Below are positions 20,044 through 29,814 of a stretch of 64,000 nt of DNA, piece by piece. The stretch's first letter is position 1, and every line of letters begins with the position of its first letter. Below the pieces are notes generated by a model, which did not search any database, was not told the origin of the DNA, and worked only from the letters and a program-made list of their open reading frames with translations. Source of the DNA: JBDROU01 sp043809745 [NCBI: bacterium] (GTDB lineage Bacteria > Elusimicrobiota > JBDRMW01); assembly GCA_043809745.1 (NCBI GenBank), contig JBDROU010000032.1, positions 32,678 to 96,677 of the forward strand. The letters run 5' to 3'. Position numbers and translations under genes: made by a program.

Positions 20044-23003
20044 ATGTTTTCGCGAGAGTATCGGTAAGAATTAAGGAGATTATTCGTTTTTGGTTATTAT
20101 TCACATTTATTTCATTGATAATAGTTGCTCATTCTCTATTCTGGTTTGTTTTTAACATGAATAGTAATATGAAAGAAGAGATGCGTCCTCTTGTTGAAAA
20201 AAGTTTGTCTGTCGGAACCGCTGCTTTATTTTCAGATAAGAATAATACATCTGGAATATTTGATTTAAAGAAGGAAATTTCCAATTTGGAACAAACTGAA
20301 TATATAATTTATGTTCATGTGAGGAATATATTGGGGAAAATTTTAATACCGGGGAAAAAGAATTTTGAAGAGCTGCCTTATTTTTTTAAGGTTAAGTTTC
20401 CCATGCAAAAAGAACAAAATGTTTTGGCTTATCTTGAGATATGGTATGATTATTCTTATGGATTAAAGAAATATTATTCGATGCTATTTCTTGGCTTTAT
20501 TATTCTGCTGCATATAGCGATTCTTGTTACTATTGAATTGGCTCTTATTGAGTTAAAAGTATTTCAACCTGTGCGTATAGCTGCAGGGAACATTAATAGG
20601 ATACTAGATTGGAATTCAGACAGATTTGATTCAAAAGGATCATTAAAGGGGATCAAATTATTTGAAGGCAGAGCGACCGAGATTGTTGAAATAATGTCTG
20701 AAACTCAGGAAATACTCAATATGCTTTTTGATATATCCAAAACACTAACTCTAAATTTGGATATTCGTGAAATTCTAGATTCTGTGCTTGATACAATTCA
20801 GAAGAAATTTGATTTAATCAGCGTAGCTATACTTGAAGTTGGGGATGATGGCTATTTAAGAATTAAAAATCACAGAGGCTTTTCCCGTGAATTTGTTCGG
20901 ACAACAAAAGTAAGATTTGGATCAGGTGTAATGGGAAAGGTGTATGATACTGTAAGGACAGTAATAATAAATGATATTTCACGTGAAGGAGATTTGTTCA
21001 CGCAAGAAATGGCCGAACAAGAGCAAATTCAGTCTGCGCTTTATATCCCTCTTGTCCTTGAACAACAGCCGTTTGGGGTGCTTGTAGTAGCTTCAAGAAA
21101 TAAGAGCTATTTTGATTACCGCCGTATCAAAACATTAACCATGATTGCTGAGACATCCTCAATTGCTATGAGGAATGCTCGGCTTTATGAACAACTGCAA
21201 AATTTTAATAGACGGTTGGAAGCAGAGGTTACTTCCACCACGCAGGAGCTTACGCAAACTAATACAAGGCTAATCAAAAAGGTAAGAGAATTAAAAGCGC
21301 TCTATGATATAGCCTTTTCAACATCAATGCATTTAGATTTAGATCAAGTATTAAGTTTAATTGTAGAGAAAATTCAAGAAATATTAAATGTGGAATGCGT
21401 TAGTTTTGCTATTTATAATGAAAAGAAAAATGAATTGGTGCTAGAGCGAACAATGATTAGAGGAAAATTTGTAAATAATCAGCATAATTTCATCAGAATG
21501 ATTGATGCCGGTATTTTAACTCATGTTTTTAAGGGTGGAAGTCCATACATATCAAACAAGTTATTAAATGAAGAAAACAAGAATTTAGGTTTGCCGAAGG
21601 ATTATATTCTTAGAACGATTTTGTCTGTTCCGCTAAAGACCAAATATAAAACAGTAGGGGTGCTGACAGTTGGTAATAAAATAGACTCTCCATTTAATGA
21701 TGATGATCTTCGCCTGGTACAGGTACTTTGCAATCAAACTGGAGAAGTTATAGAAAACATAAAATTATATCAGGAAAACAAAAGACGGGTCCAGGATCTT
21801 ACTACACTTCAAGAGATGTCTTTTTCAATATCATTAAATAGTTCTCTGCATGACAATCTTAAAAAAATCTGTTCGATAATTGTTAGAGAATTTGAGGCAG
21901 ATTCTGCTGCATTTTTACTATTTGATGAAATGTCAAAGGAACTTATAATGGAAAAGGGATCTCATTTGTTGAAAGAAAGTCATTTTGATTATCGTATCAA
22001 AGAGGAAAATCAACGTTCATTGTCTGCAAGCGCATTCCGAATGGGAGAGCCTATATTAATGCCGGTGTATAACCCTCGAAGTACATTCCACGATGTTTTT
22101 GAGGAACAGCTTAAGTCTCTGCTGGTAATACCGCTTAAAATCGAAAATAAGATGATAGGAATATTGCATATGGGCAGTAAAAATGAGCGGTGTTTTGAAT
22201 TTGAAAAACTGCGTTTGGCCGCTCTTATAGCGGATCAAACTGCAGTTATTATTGAAAGATCGAAACTGTATGAGGAATTAAATAACGCGGTTAATGAACT
22301 TCAGCAAGCAGATAAAATAAAAAATGAATTTATTACGCATGTGTCGCATGAACTTAGGATTCCCATAAGTGCCATACAGGGATTTGTAAAAGCGCTCTTA
22401 AACAAGGAGACTGGTAAATTAAATGAACATCAGAAAAATATACTTCATCTAGCTGAAAAATTTGTGAGCAGATTAAATGTCTTGATAAATGATTTGCTGG
22501 ATGTCGCGCGTATGCAAAGAGGTGATATTCAGTTAAAGATGGCACCAAGCGCGATTGGGGGCATAGTGGATGAAGTGATTAAAGAATTAAAGCAGTTGTG
22601 GGAAGTTAAGGAACAAAAAATAACCGTTCAATCAAATAATAATGTACCTAAGATTATGATTGATTCGAAAAGATTTATACAAGTATTTAAAAATTTAATG
22701 CTAAATGCAATTAAATTCACTCCTCACGGCGGAGATATAATAATAAAAATTGAGCATCAGAATGGCAATGTAATGCTGTGCATAAAGGATAGTGGGATCG
22801 GGATTCCAACGGAAGATCAGCCGTTAGTCTTTAACCAATTTCATCAAATTGATAATCCGGTTCATAAAGAACTTAGAGGGTTTGGAGTGGGATTGTCAAT
22901 TGCAAAATCTATTATTGAGCTGCATAAAGGCAAAATAACTATAAATTCAGAACTAAATAAAGGCGCTGAATTCATTATTACAATACCTCTAAAAGATGAG
23001 TAG
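20040..23003 (+). CDS. Membrane-bound sensor histidine kinase with three GAF domains
   Basis: 987 residues. TM1 (about 16-38) and TM2 (about 146-172) enclose a periplasmic sensor of about 105 residues. Three GAF domains follow (about 232-380, 425-575 and 593-745), with a coiled linker after the first. The kinase core has the phospho-acceptor His near 769 in SHELRIP, an N box [11 protein letters not shown] near 885, DSGIGIP and a G box GFGVGLS near 947. All catalytic elements are intact. No response regulator is adjacent, so the partner is elsewhere. It is coupled by ATGA to the DnaA-like protein and ends the pilT operon, which suggests it controls or reads that machine. Confidence 0.88.
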   Translation: MNVFARVSVRIKEIIRFWLLFTFISLIIVAHSLFWFVFNMNSNMKEEMRPLVEKSLSVGTAALFSDKNNTSGIFDLKKEISNLEQTEYIIYVHVRNILGKILIPGKKNFEELPYFFKVKFPMQKEQNVLAYLEIWYDYSYGLKKYYSMLFLGFIILLHIAILVTIELALIELKVFQPVRIAAGNINRILDWNSDRFDSKGSLKGIKLFEGRATEIVEIMSETQEILNMLFDISKTLTLNLDIREILDSVLDTIQKKFDLISVAILEVGDDGYLRIKNHRGFSREFVRTTKVRFGSGVMGKVYDTVRTVIINDISREGDLFTQEMAEQEQIQSALYIPLVLEQQPFGVLVVASRNKSYFDYRRIKTLTMIAETSSIAMRNARLYEQLQNFNRRLEAEVTSTTQELTQTNTRLIKKVRELKALYDIAFSTSMHLDLDQVLSLIVEKIQEILNVECVSFAIYNEKKNELVLERTMIRGKFVNNQHNFIRMIDAGILTHVFKGGSPYISNKLLNEENKNLGLPKDYILRTILSVPLKTKYKTVGVLTVGNKIDSPFNDDDLRLVQVLCNQTGEVIENIKLYQENKRRVQDLTTLQEMSFSISLNSSLHDNLKKICSIIVREFEADSAAFLLFDEMSKELIMEKGSHLLKESHFDYRIKEENQRSLSASAFRMGEPILMPVYNPRSTFHDVFEEQLKSLLVIPLKIENKMIGILHMGSKNERCFEFEKLRLAALIADQTAVIIERSKLYEELNNAVNELQQADKIKNEFITHVSHELRIPISAIQGFVKALLNKETGKLNEHQKNILHLAEKFVSRLNVLINDLLDVARMQRGDIQLKMAPSAIGGIVDEVIKELKQLWEVKEQKITVQSNNNVPKIMIDSKRFIQVFKNLMLNAIKFTPHGGDIIIKIEHQNGNVMLCIKDSGIGIPTEDQPLVFNQFHQIDNPVHKELRGFGVGLSIAKSIIELHKGKITINSELNKGAEFIITIPLKDE

Positions 23004-23173
23004 ATATGTCGCGGGCCAATCTTAAGAGAAATTTCTTAACACAATATTGCCGGTTCTAAATAAATTTGGAAATAAATTATAAAATTTGCAGAAATGGAAA
23101 TCTGCTTCTCAAATAGTATAAACTATTCTGCAGCAAAAATATTTAAAGAAAAACAGGCTTGCTAAATTATAAG

Positions 23174-23202
23174 TTGATTTTTTGATATATATTAAATATA
23201 AT
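23174..23202 (+). promoter_or_regulatory. Sigma-70-type promoter of the lipoprotein cluster, with small hairpins upstream
   Basis: TTGATT (23174-23179) and TATAAT (23197-23202) are 17 bases apart, about 40 bases before the start codon of the LPP20-like gene. In the same 240-base gap are two small hairpins: GCAGA/TCTGC (23088-23105) and AATAGT/ACTATT (23112-23127). Neither has a T-run, so they are poor terminators for the kinase operon. Confidence 0.6.
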
Positions 23203-23242
23203 TCTCTAAAATAAATCTTAGAATAAGGACAGGAGGGTTATC

Positions 23243-23692
23243 ATGCATAAATGGTTTTTTTTGCTGGTGTTTGGTGTTTTATTATTGCAAATTGGATGCG
23301 GATCCGGGATTAGGACTAATGTTAAAAAAGGAGAAATTAAGAACACAATAGAAGGTGAATCAATCCAAAAGAAGTTTATCGAAACAATCGGTATTGGCGC
23401 GGCCGATCAAGGGTTGGAAAACGCAACCCAGAGAAAAGCGACCAGCAGAAATGCTGCTATTGTGGCTGCACAGTATGAGATGATCTCTACGATAAAAGGT
23501 ATTGCTTTAGAAGGAGGGGTTACAATCGAGAAAGCTATGGAAACAGATTCCAAGATAACAGCAACTGTAAATGATACTGTAAAATCGGCCCAGATAATTA
23601 AAACTGAATGGACTGATGACGATGGATGTGTAGTAACTCTTCGAGTGAGCAAAAAGGATTTAGAAGAGAAAATGGGAATGAAGTTCGAATAA
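23243..23692 (+). CDS. LPP20/FlgP-like lipoprotein
   Basis: 149 residues with lipobox LQIGC at about residue 19. The mature part carries the LPP20 pattern: an aromatic-poor strand IETIGIGAA, then a long helix with A..R...A...AQYEM that runs into an amyloid-like strand, and C-terminal V.SAQIIKTEW and CVVTLRVS strands. LPP20 relatives include Helicobacter Lpp20 and Vibrio/Campylobacter FlgP, which form outer-membrane-associated rings. ATG 23243 is preceded by AGGAGGG. It is the first gene of a four-lipoprotein run. Confidence 0.75.
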   Translation: MHKWFFLLVFGVLLLQIGCGSGIRTNVKKGEIKNTIEGESIQKKFIETIGIGAADQGLENATQRKATSRNAAIVAAQYEMISTIKGIALEGGVTIEKAMETDSKITATVNDTVKSAQIIKTEWTDDDGCVVTLRVSKKDLEEKMGMKFE

Positions 23693-23743
23693 TTATCTAA
23701 TATAAGCAGTTCAAATTGAAGATCGGTAAAGAGTGGAGGGTGA

Positions 23744-24886
23744 ATGAGGAGTAAAACAAGGATACTGATTCTTATATTGCCTTTCCTGATTCTTGCTTGC
23801 GCCGGGAACAGGAAACTAACACGTACTTTTGATGGCCAACCAGGTGAGATTGTGATAGCTGAAGGCATAGCTCCAGTTATTGATGGTGATGTCTTAAATG
23901 CGAAGAAGGCTGCCCTTACCGAAGCTCAGAGAAGGGCTGTAGAGATGGTTGTAGGCGTCTATGTTACTGGAGAAACAAGAGTGGAAAAGGCTGTCTTAAT
24001 AGAATCTAATATCGTTTCTAAAACTAAAGGGTATATTGCCCAATACGATGTTCTTGAAGAAAAAATGCAAGATGGTTTCGTAAAAGTGAAAATAAAGGCA
24101 CTTGTTAAATTAGAGGATTTGAGTAAGGATTTGAAGGAGCTGGGCTTAATTGTTAAGCCAAGTGAAGTAGGAAATCCTAAAACAGCTGTTTTAATAAAGG
24201 AATCTTTAGATGGAAAAGATCAAACTTCTTCTGAAGCTGAATCAATGATTATACAGGAGCTTGTTAATAAGGGGTATTCAGTGGTTGAATCATCAAATCT
24301 TTCAGCAGAGGAGATAAAAGGTGTTTCAGCTGGGGAGGAGAGCTTCTATAAAAAACTCGCAGATAGATTGAAGGTTGAAGTTCTTGTGGTAGGAAAAGCA
24401 GTAAGTTCATTCTTTACAAGTGAGAATTTGGGAGGATTTGTATCTTATCGCGCTTCCATTTCTGCCAGGGTGTTAAAAGCTCAAACCGGGGAGGTGCTAA
24501 TTAGCGTGTCTCAACAGGCAAGCGGTGTTGATGTTGTTAAGCAGATAGCGGGTGAAAAAGCTCTTCAAAAGGTAGGACAGCTTGTTGGAAAGGAGTTATC
24601 TGTAAAAATTGCCCAGAAATTAAAAACGCATTCAGATATTGTGCTTACAATTAAGGATTTAAGTACAGTCAACGAACTTAACGAAATTACCAATTATTTA
24701 AGAAGAACAGCATATATAAAAGAATTAGTTATTAGCAGTTTTTCGTCAAATGAAGCTACGATCGATGTTCGCTTAAGTTCAGGTGATACCCAAAAGCTGG
24801 CCCAAACTTTGGGGAATATTCCTGGAAAGACATTCACAACTATTTCGTTGAGTAAATACCTGCTTTCGGTAAAAATTGAAAACTAA
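23744..24886 (+). CDS. FlgT-like lipoprotein
   Basis: 380 residues with lipobox LILAC near residue 19. Residues about 40-130 match the FlgT N-terminal pattern: A.G.AP...GDVL.AKKAAL.EAQRRAVE...GV.V, then I.SKTKGYI..Y.VLEE...DG.V.V.I.A.V. Residues about 145-290 look like the TolB-N/CsgG-type middle domain (TAVLIKE, E..IIQELVNKGY.VVE), and a third domain follows. In Vibrio, FlgT with FlgO and FlgP builds the H/T rings around the flagellar motor. No flagellar gene is seen here, so the ring may belong to another machine. Confidence 0.75.
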   Translation: MRSKTRILILILPFLILACAGNRKLTRTFDGQPGEIVIAEGIAPVIDGDVLNAKKAALTEAQRRAVEMVVGVYVTGETRVEKAVLIESNIVSKTKGYIAQYDVLEEKMQDGFVKVKIKALVKLEDLSKDLKELGLIVKPSEVGNPKTAVLIKESLDGKDQTSSEAESMIIQELVNKGYSVVESSNLSAEEIKGVSAGEESFYKKLADRLKVEVLVVGKAVSSFFTSENLGGFVSYRASISARVLKAQTGEVLISVSQQASGVDVVKQIAGEKALQKVGQLVGKELSVKIAQKLKTHSDIVLTIKDLSTVNELNEITNYLRRTAYIKELVISSFSSNEATIDVRLSSGDTQKLAQTLGNIPGKTFTTISLSKYLLSVKIEN

Positions 24887-24892
24887 ATATAT

Positions 24893-25528
24893 ATGTGTAA
24901 ATGGCGATTTTTTCTGTTACTCCTTTTTGGCAGCGCGGTTATTAGCTGCGCCATTAACCCAAAATACATAACAGATGATTTTCATCCACCGAGGACTGTT
25001 GCCCTTTTACCGGTTGCTAATCAAAGTAACGATCTTAATGCTCCTGAACTTGTCAGGAAGCTTATGTTGGAAGTATTGGTAAGCAAGGGTTATGAAGTAA
25101 AACCGTTGGATACAACTGATGAGATTTTAAAAAAAAACGGTATAAGTGAAGGTGGTCAGTTAAACGCGGTAACACCTGAAAAACTTGGGAAAGAGCTTGA
25201 TGTCGGCGGACTTTTTTATGGAGAGATCATTGAATATAATTTCATCAATGTAGGGGTGTATAGAAACAGGGTTGTGGAAATAGATTATAAGTTAGTTGAT
25301 CCTCAAACAGGAAAGATGCTTTGGGAGGATCAGAGGAAGGTTTCCAACAAGCAGTTTGAGTTTGATCAGGACAAAATGGTTAAATCTTTAGCGCTGGGAT
25401 TGGCTGAAAAAGTTATCGAAAATCTTATTTCGTCTCCGTTATTGCCTGAATGCAAGGCGGTAATAAATAAGATTGCGCGCACTCTGCCTCAAGTCTATGG
25501 AGATAGTTCTGGCCTAAGCGGTTATTAA
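24893..25528 (+). CDS. GNA1162/DUF799-type lipoprotein
   Basis: 211 residues, lipobox AVISC. The mature region follows the DUF799 pattern: PPRTVALLPVANQSNDLNAPELVRKLM, LV.KGYEV.PLDT.DEILK.NGI, and then L.VGGLFYGEI.EYN. That domain is structurally related to TolB-N and CsgG domains and is outer-membrane attached. It starts 6 bases after the previous gene without a clear Shine-Dalgarno, so it is probably translated by coupling. Confidence 0.8.
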   Translation: MCKWRFFLLLLFGSAVISCAINPKYITDDFHPPRTVALLPVANQSNDLNAPELVRKLMLEVLVSKGYEVKPLDTTDEILKKNGISEGGQLNAVTPEKLGKELDVGGLFYGEIIEYNFINVGVYRNRVVEIDYKLVDPQTGKMLWEDQRKVSNKQFEFDQDKMVKSLALGLAEKVIENLISSPLLPECKAVINKIARTLPQVYGDSSGLSGY

Positions 25529-25618
25529 GAAAGGCTGTAAAAGAAGAGTTTTTAATAGGAGAAAGCGTAATAAGTAAAGAACAGATCCAGCAGTAACAAA
25601 AAAAGAAAGGAGTAGTGT

Positions 25619-26545
25619 ATGTTAAAAAAATTTTTTGCAGTGAGTCTGATGGGTTGTTTTGTTATTATAGGCTGTGCTCCTTCAACATCAATTAAACAAA
25701 GGCAATCAACAACAGTAGAAGAAACCAAACACCTTAGAAGCGAGCATACAGGTCCAAAAAGAAGGGTGGGCGTTATCGATTTTGAAAACAAGACAACATA
25801 TGGCGCTCGATTAGGGCAATCTGCTACAGACATACTTATTACAGAGTTGGTAAAGACCAACCGTTTTATTGTTGTTGAAAGGGATAAAATGAATAAACTG
25901 CTTGAAGAACAAAAGCTTGGATTAACTGGCGTGATAAATCCAAATACCGTTGCTAAAGCAGGGAAACTGCTCGGGTTAAACGCAATAATAACAGGAAGTA
26001 TATCTCAGTTTGGCGCTAAAAAGGAAGGATCGGATTATCTGATTACTCAGAGCAAAAGGCAGATAGTTGAGGCAACAGTAGATATTCGTGTAGTAGATGT
26101 TGAAACTGGTCAAATCCTATATGCGGATTCAGGAAAAGGTGTTGTCAAAAAAGGTTCCGGCAAAGTTCTTGGAATGGGAACAAAGAGTAGTTATGACGAA
26201 ACACTTGAAGGGGAAGCATTGAGAGCTGCAATTGTAAAGTTTGTGGACAATATAGTTTCGCAAATCAGCGCAAGGCCTTGGTCATGTCGAGTCGCGATGG
26301 TTAAGGATTCGAGCATCTATTTAAATGCAGGCATTTTATCTGGGTTAAAGCCAAACACAGTGCTGATTGCTTATCATTTAGGCGAGGAGATTATAGATCC
26401 AACCACAGGGATTTCACTCGGTAATACTGAAGAGGAAATTGGGAGTTTGAAAATAGAAAGAAATTTTGGTGAAGATGGATCCATTGCAAAGTTGGTAGCT
26501 GGACAGATGCCGTCCAGCAACGATATTTGCAGATTAAAGCAATAA
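25619..26545 (+). CDS. CsgG-family lipoprotein with FlgT_C-like C-terminal domain
   Basis: 308 residues, lipobox IIGC. The CsgG core is clear: RVGVIDFENKT.YG.RLGQSATDILITEL, RFIVVERDKMNKLLEEQKLGLTG, A...G.LLG.NAIITGSISQFG, then V.ATVDIRVVDVETGQILYADSGKG. After about residue 225 comes a domain with SIYLNAGILSGLKPNTVLIAYHLGEEIIDPTTG.SLG, the pattern seen at the C-terminus of FlgT. GAAAGGAG precedes ATG 25619. CsgG secretes curli subunits as a nonameric pore, but many CsgG-domain proteins are not pores, and no csgA or csgE is nearby. Confidence 0.85.
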   Translation: MLKKFFAVSLMGCFVIIGCAPSTSIKQRQSTTVEETKHLRSEHTGPKRRVGVIDFENKTTYGARLGQSATDILITELVKTNRFIVVERDKMNKLLEEQKLGLTGVINPNTVAKAGKLLGLNAIITGSISQFGAKKEGSDYLITQSKRQIVEATVDIRVVDVETGQILYADSGKGVVKKGSGKVLGMGTKSSYDETLEGEALRAAIVKFVDNIVSQISARPWSCRVAMVKDSSIYLNAGILSGLKPNTVLIAYHLGEEIIDPTTGISLGNTEEEIGSLKIERNFGEDGSIAKLVAGQMPSSNDICRLKQ

Positions 26546-26708
26546 TATATAACTTTTAAACAAATATTAAGTTGTAAATTACAGGTGGGTTATCCGACGC
26601 AATACCAGCCAAAATGCAGGATTAAATGAGATCTCTCGATTATGCTTGTTTGATGAATGTCCAGGTTTTTCAGCTAAATCTCAAATTGCATAAGTTAAAG
26701 GAGAATAT

Positions 26709-27521
26709 ATGGATGTTAAGCAGTTAAATGAAAAAGCTAATAATGTGCGAAAGCATATTATTAATATGTTAACCCAGGCTGGATCAGGTCATCCCGGTGG
26801 TTCGCTTTCAAGTGTGGATATTTTGGTGGGTTTGTATTTTAACTACATGAAGCATAATCCTAAAGAGCCATTATGGGATGAAAGGGACTTATTTATATTG
26901 TCAAAGGGGCATGGATGCCCCGCGTTATATTCCGTGCTTGCGGAATCTGGTTATTTCGATACCAAAGAGTTGATAACATTGAGAAAACTGGGAAGCAGAT
27001 TACAAGGTCATCCGGCCGGTCAATTAAGAGAAATAGGTATTGAGATGTCCAGCGGGTCTCTGGGACATGGTTTGTCTGTTGCTGTCGGAGCCGCGATTGG
27101 TATTAGGTGCAGAAAACAAAACAGGAGGGTCTATTGTTTAATGTCGGATGGGGAACAGCAGGAGGGTTCCGTGTGGGAAGCGGCAATGGCGGCAGGCCAT
27201 TTTAAGCTGGACAATCTTTGCGCTATTATCGATTATAATAATCTGCAGATTGACGGTGAAGTTGAGAATATTATGGGTGTTAAGCCTTTGGAGGATAAAT
27301 ACAAATCTTTTCGCTGGGAAGTTATCATGGTTGACGGGCATGATATAAAAGAGCTTATTGAGAGTTACAAAAAAGCGGAAAGTACAAAGAAAAAACCTAC
27401 TATAATAATCGCTAATACGATTAAAGGCAAGGGCATTTCTTTTATGGAAAATGTTGTGGGTTGGCATGGCAAGACCCCTTCGCAGGAAGCAGCAAATAAA
27501 GCTTTAAATGAATTAAAGTAG
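26709..27521 (+). CDS. Transketolase, N-terminal subunit (TPP-binding)
   Basis: 270 residues equal to the first half of a full transketolase. It shows SGHPGGSLS near residue 27, SKGHGCPALY near 80, the SGSLGHGLSVAVG stretch and the TPP motif SDGEQQEGSVWEA...DYNNLQIDG. The C-terminal half is encoded by the next gene, 19 bases downstream, so this is the split two-subunit form common in archaea and many anaerobes. It exchanges two-carbon units between pentose and hexose phosphates and stands just upstream of genes that feed ribose phosphates in. AAAGGAG precedes ATG 26709. Confidence 0.92.
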   Translation: MDVKQLNEKANNVRKHIINMLTQAGSGHPGGSLSSVDILVGLYFNYMKHNPKEPLWDERDLFILSKGHGCPALYSVLAESGYFDTKELITLRKLGSRLQGHPAGQLREIGIEMSSGSLGHGLSVAVGAAIGIRCRKQNRRVYCLMSDGEQQEGSVWEAAMAAGHFKLDNLCAIIDYNNLQIDGEVENIMGVKPLEDKYKSFRWEVIMVDGHDIKELIESYKKAESTKKKPTIIIANTIKGKGISFMENVVGWHGKTPSQEAANKALNELK

Positions 27522-27540
27522 AGAAAGGAAACTAATTATA

Positions 27541-28512
27541 ATGCCTCAGACATACGGTAAAAAAATGGCTTCTAGGTTTGGATATGGCGAAGCTCTTGTG
27601 GAATTGGGAGATAGTAATGATAGAGTGGTGGCCGTTGGTGTTGATGTTACCGGTTCTACCGGAGTGAATTTATTTGCGGATAAATTCCCAGGCAGATTTA
27701 TTCAATTAGGTATAGCTGAGCAAAATGCGCTTACTGTTAGTAGTGGGTTAGCCTTAAGCGGGTTGGTTCCATTTGTGTGCGGTTACAGCGCTTTTATTCT
27801 GGGGAGGGCATGGGACCAAATAAGAAATTCTGTGTGCTATCCGGATCTTAATGTTAAAATTGCAGGTTCTCACAGCGGTGTAACTGTTGGTCCGGACGGC
27901 GCTACACACCAAGCTATAGAGGAAATCAGTTTATTGCGTGTCCTTCCAAATATGAAAATCATAGTTCCATGCGATTATGAGGAAGCAAAACAGGCCACAC
28001 ATGCTATGGCTGCAATTCAAGGTCCGGTGTTTATCCGTTTGTGCCGTGTAGCGATGCCAATTATTACTTCTCCGAATGATAAATTCGAGTTTGGAAAAGC
28101 AAGAGTTTTAAGCAGCGGTAATGATGTCGCAATTATTGCTTGCGGTAATATGGTGTATGAGTCGCTTGTTTCCGGAGAGATGCTCGCAAAAGAGGGTATA
28201 CAGGCTTCAGTAATAAATGTACACACGATAAAACCGTTGGATGAAGAAACCATTGTTCAAACAGTACGAAGATGCGGTTGCGCCGTAACTGCTGAAGAAC
28301 ACCAAATAGCAGGCGGATTAGGCGGAACAATTTCTGAGCTGCTCGCTAAAAAATATCCCGTGCCAATGGAAATGATAGGCATAAATGATGTATTTGGTGA
28401 GTCAGGTGAACCTGAAGAGCTTCTGAAACACTTTTCTCTAAAAGCGGAAGATATCTGTGTTGGGGTAAGAAATGTATTAAAGAGGAAGAAGTCATCAGTT
28501 GTAAACCCTTAA
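27541..28512 (+). CDS. Transketolase, C-terminal subunit
   Basis: 323 residues containing the pyrimidine-binding and C-terminal domains. Typical pieces are GVDVTGSTG, RFIQLGIAEQNALTVSSGLALSG (the catalytic Glu is in AEQN), HSGVTVGPDGATHQAIEEISLLRVLPNM, and the C-terminal VHTIKPLDEETI and TAEEHQIAGGLGG. It completes the enzyme with the preceding gene. DXS and pyruvate dehydrogenase E1-beta share parts of this pattern, but the TPP half next door decides for transketolase. Confidence 0.92.
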   Translation: MPQTYGKKMASRFGYGEALVELGDSNDRVVAVGVDVTGSTGVNLFADKFPGRFIQLGIAEQNALTVSSGLALSGLVPFVCGYSAFILGRAWDQIRNSVCYPDLNVKIAGSHSGVTVGPDGATHQAIEEISLLRVLPNMKIIVPCDYEEAKQATHAMAAIQGPVFIRLCRVAMPIITSPNDKFEFGKARVLSSGNDVAIIACGNMVYESLVSGEMLAKEGIQASVINVHTIKPLDEETIVQTVRRCGCAVTAEEHQIAGGLGGTISELLAKKYPVPMEMIGINDVFGESGEPEELLKHFSLKAEDICVGVRNVLKRKKSSVVNP

Positions 28513-28541
28513 GACTAAATTGCTCCTTATCCACAATATCC

Positions 28542-28622
28542 CGTAAAGGGATGTGGTCCCAACGGTACTTTACGTCCAATCGTGGTTCTAGGGTCAGACT
28601 AAATTTCTGGAATGGAGTCTGA
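28542..28622. repeat. Nested inverted repeats between transketolase and deoB
   Basis: CGTAAAG (28542-28548) pairs with CTTTACG (28568-28574), with an inner GGGA/TCCC stem between them. A second pair, TCAGACT (28594-28600) and AGTCTGA (28616-28622), reaches into the possible deoB start. No T-run follows, so this looks more like a repetitive palindromic element than a terminator. A TTATCCACA DnaA-box-like word lies just upstream at 28527-28535. Confidence 0.45.
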
Positions 28623-29814
28623 AAATCTAATGAATCCAAGAGCAATATTGATAGTTCTCGATAGCGTTGGTGTAGGTGAACTGCCGGATGCGTACTTGTA
28701 TAAAGATGAAGGAAGCAACACTTTAGGCCATATCTTAGAAAAGAAACCTGCATTAAAAATCCCAAATCTCATATCACTGGGCATCCTAAATATATTAGAC
28801 AACACTAATCTTAATTCCAGCAAAACAAAAGCGAAAATAATCGGTACTTATGGGAAAATGGCTGTTGCTTCTCCTGGAAAAGATACCACTACCGGGCATT
28901 GGGAGATGGCAGGGATTATATTGAAGAAGCCATTCCCAACCTATCCTAATGGTTTTCCAAAAGATTTAATAAGAAAGTTTGAGCAAGCAATTGGTAAAAA
29001 GAGTATCGGTAATTATACGGCTAGCGGAACACAGATTATTCAGGATTTAGGTGAGGAGCATTGTGAAACTGGCAGGATAATAGTATATACTTCTGCAGAT
29101 AGTGTTTTTCAGATTGCAGCTCATGAGGATGTTGTTCCGCTCAATGATTTATACTATTACTGTCAGACTGCCCGCGATTTGCTGACAGGGGATCATGCGG
29201 TTGGCAGAGTTATAGCAAGGCCTTTTGCAGGCGCTTCCGGAGATTATCATCGTACTAGAAACAGGAGGGATTATAGTTTGTTGCCGGTTGAAGATACCAT
29301 ACTGGATGTTTTTATAAAGAGCGGTATAGATGTTTTCGGGGTTGGTAAGATAGGAGATATATTTGCGGGGAGGGGTATTACAAAATCATTTTTAACAAAG
29401 AATAATGAGCAAGGGGTTAATAAGACTATTGAATTGATAAAAAGCAAAGATTCCAGACAATTTATATTTACTAATTTGATTGATTTTGATATGCTCTATG
29501 GGCATAGAAATGATTTAGAAGGATATGCTAATTCCCTCGAAGAATTTGATTTGCATCTGTCAAAAATATTAAATATTTTAGGTAAAGACGATGTGCTCAT
29601 TATTACTGCTGACCATGGTTGTGATCCTGTTACTCCCTCTCCGGACCATTCTAGAGAATATGTGCCATGTATGGTGTATGGAAAAAGAATTAAACAAGGT
29701 GAAACTTTTGGTGTACGAACTACGCTGGCAGATGTAGCAGCCACTTTGGCTGACATTTATAAAATTGGGGAATGGAGAAATGGGAGAAGTTTTTTAGAAA
29801 AAATAGTTGCATGA
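28612..29814 (+). CDS. deoB: Phosphopentomutase
   Basis: Moves phosphate between C1 and C5 of ribose or deoxyribose, so it links nucleoside phosphorylase products to the pentose phosphate pathway. About 400 residues, the family length. Alkaline-phosphatase-superfamily metal ligands are visible: VLDSVGVGELPDA near the start, the catalytic Thr in GKDTTTGHWEM near 90, GVGKIGDIF near 240, and ADHGCDPVTPSPDHSREYVP near 340. ATG 28612 or ATG 28630 may be the start; neither has an ideal ribosome-binding site. The stop overlaps the next gene. Confidence 0.95.
   Translation: MESENLMNPRAILIVLDSVGVGELPDAYLYKDEGSNTLGHILEKKPALKIPNLISLGILNILDNTNLNSSKTKAKIIGTYGKMAVASPGKDTTTGHWEMAGIILKKPFPTYPNGFPKDLIRKFEQAIGKKSIGNYTASGTQIIQDLGEEHCETGRIIVYTSADSVFQIAAHEDVVPLNDLYYYCQTARDLLTGDHAVGRVIARPFAGASGDYHRTRNRRDYSLLPVEDTILDVFIKSGIDVFGVGKIGDIFAGRGITKSFLTKNNEQGVNKTIELIKSKDSRQFIFTNLIDFDMLYGHRNDLEGYANSLEEFDLHLSKILNILGKDDVLIITADHGCDPVTPSPDHSREYVPCMVYGKRIKQGETFGVRTTLADVAATLADIYKIGEWRNGRSFLEKIVA

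Noticed and set aside
23243-26545. Curli secretion locus
   Set aside because: Only the CsgG fold is shared; no CsgA/B repeats, CsgE or CsgF are present, and the other three genes are FlgP-, FlgT- and GNA1162-like.
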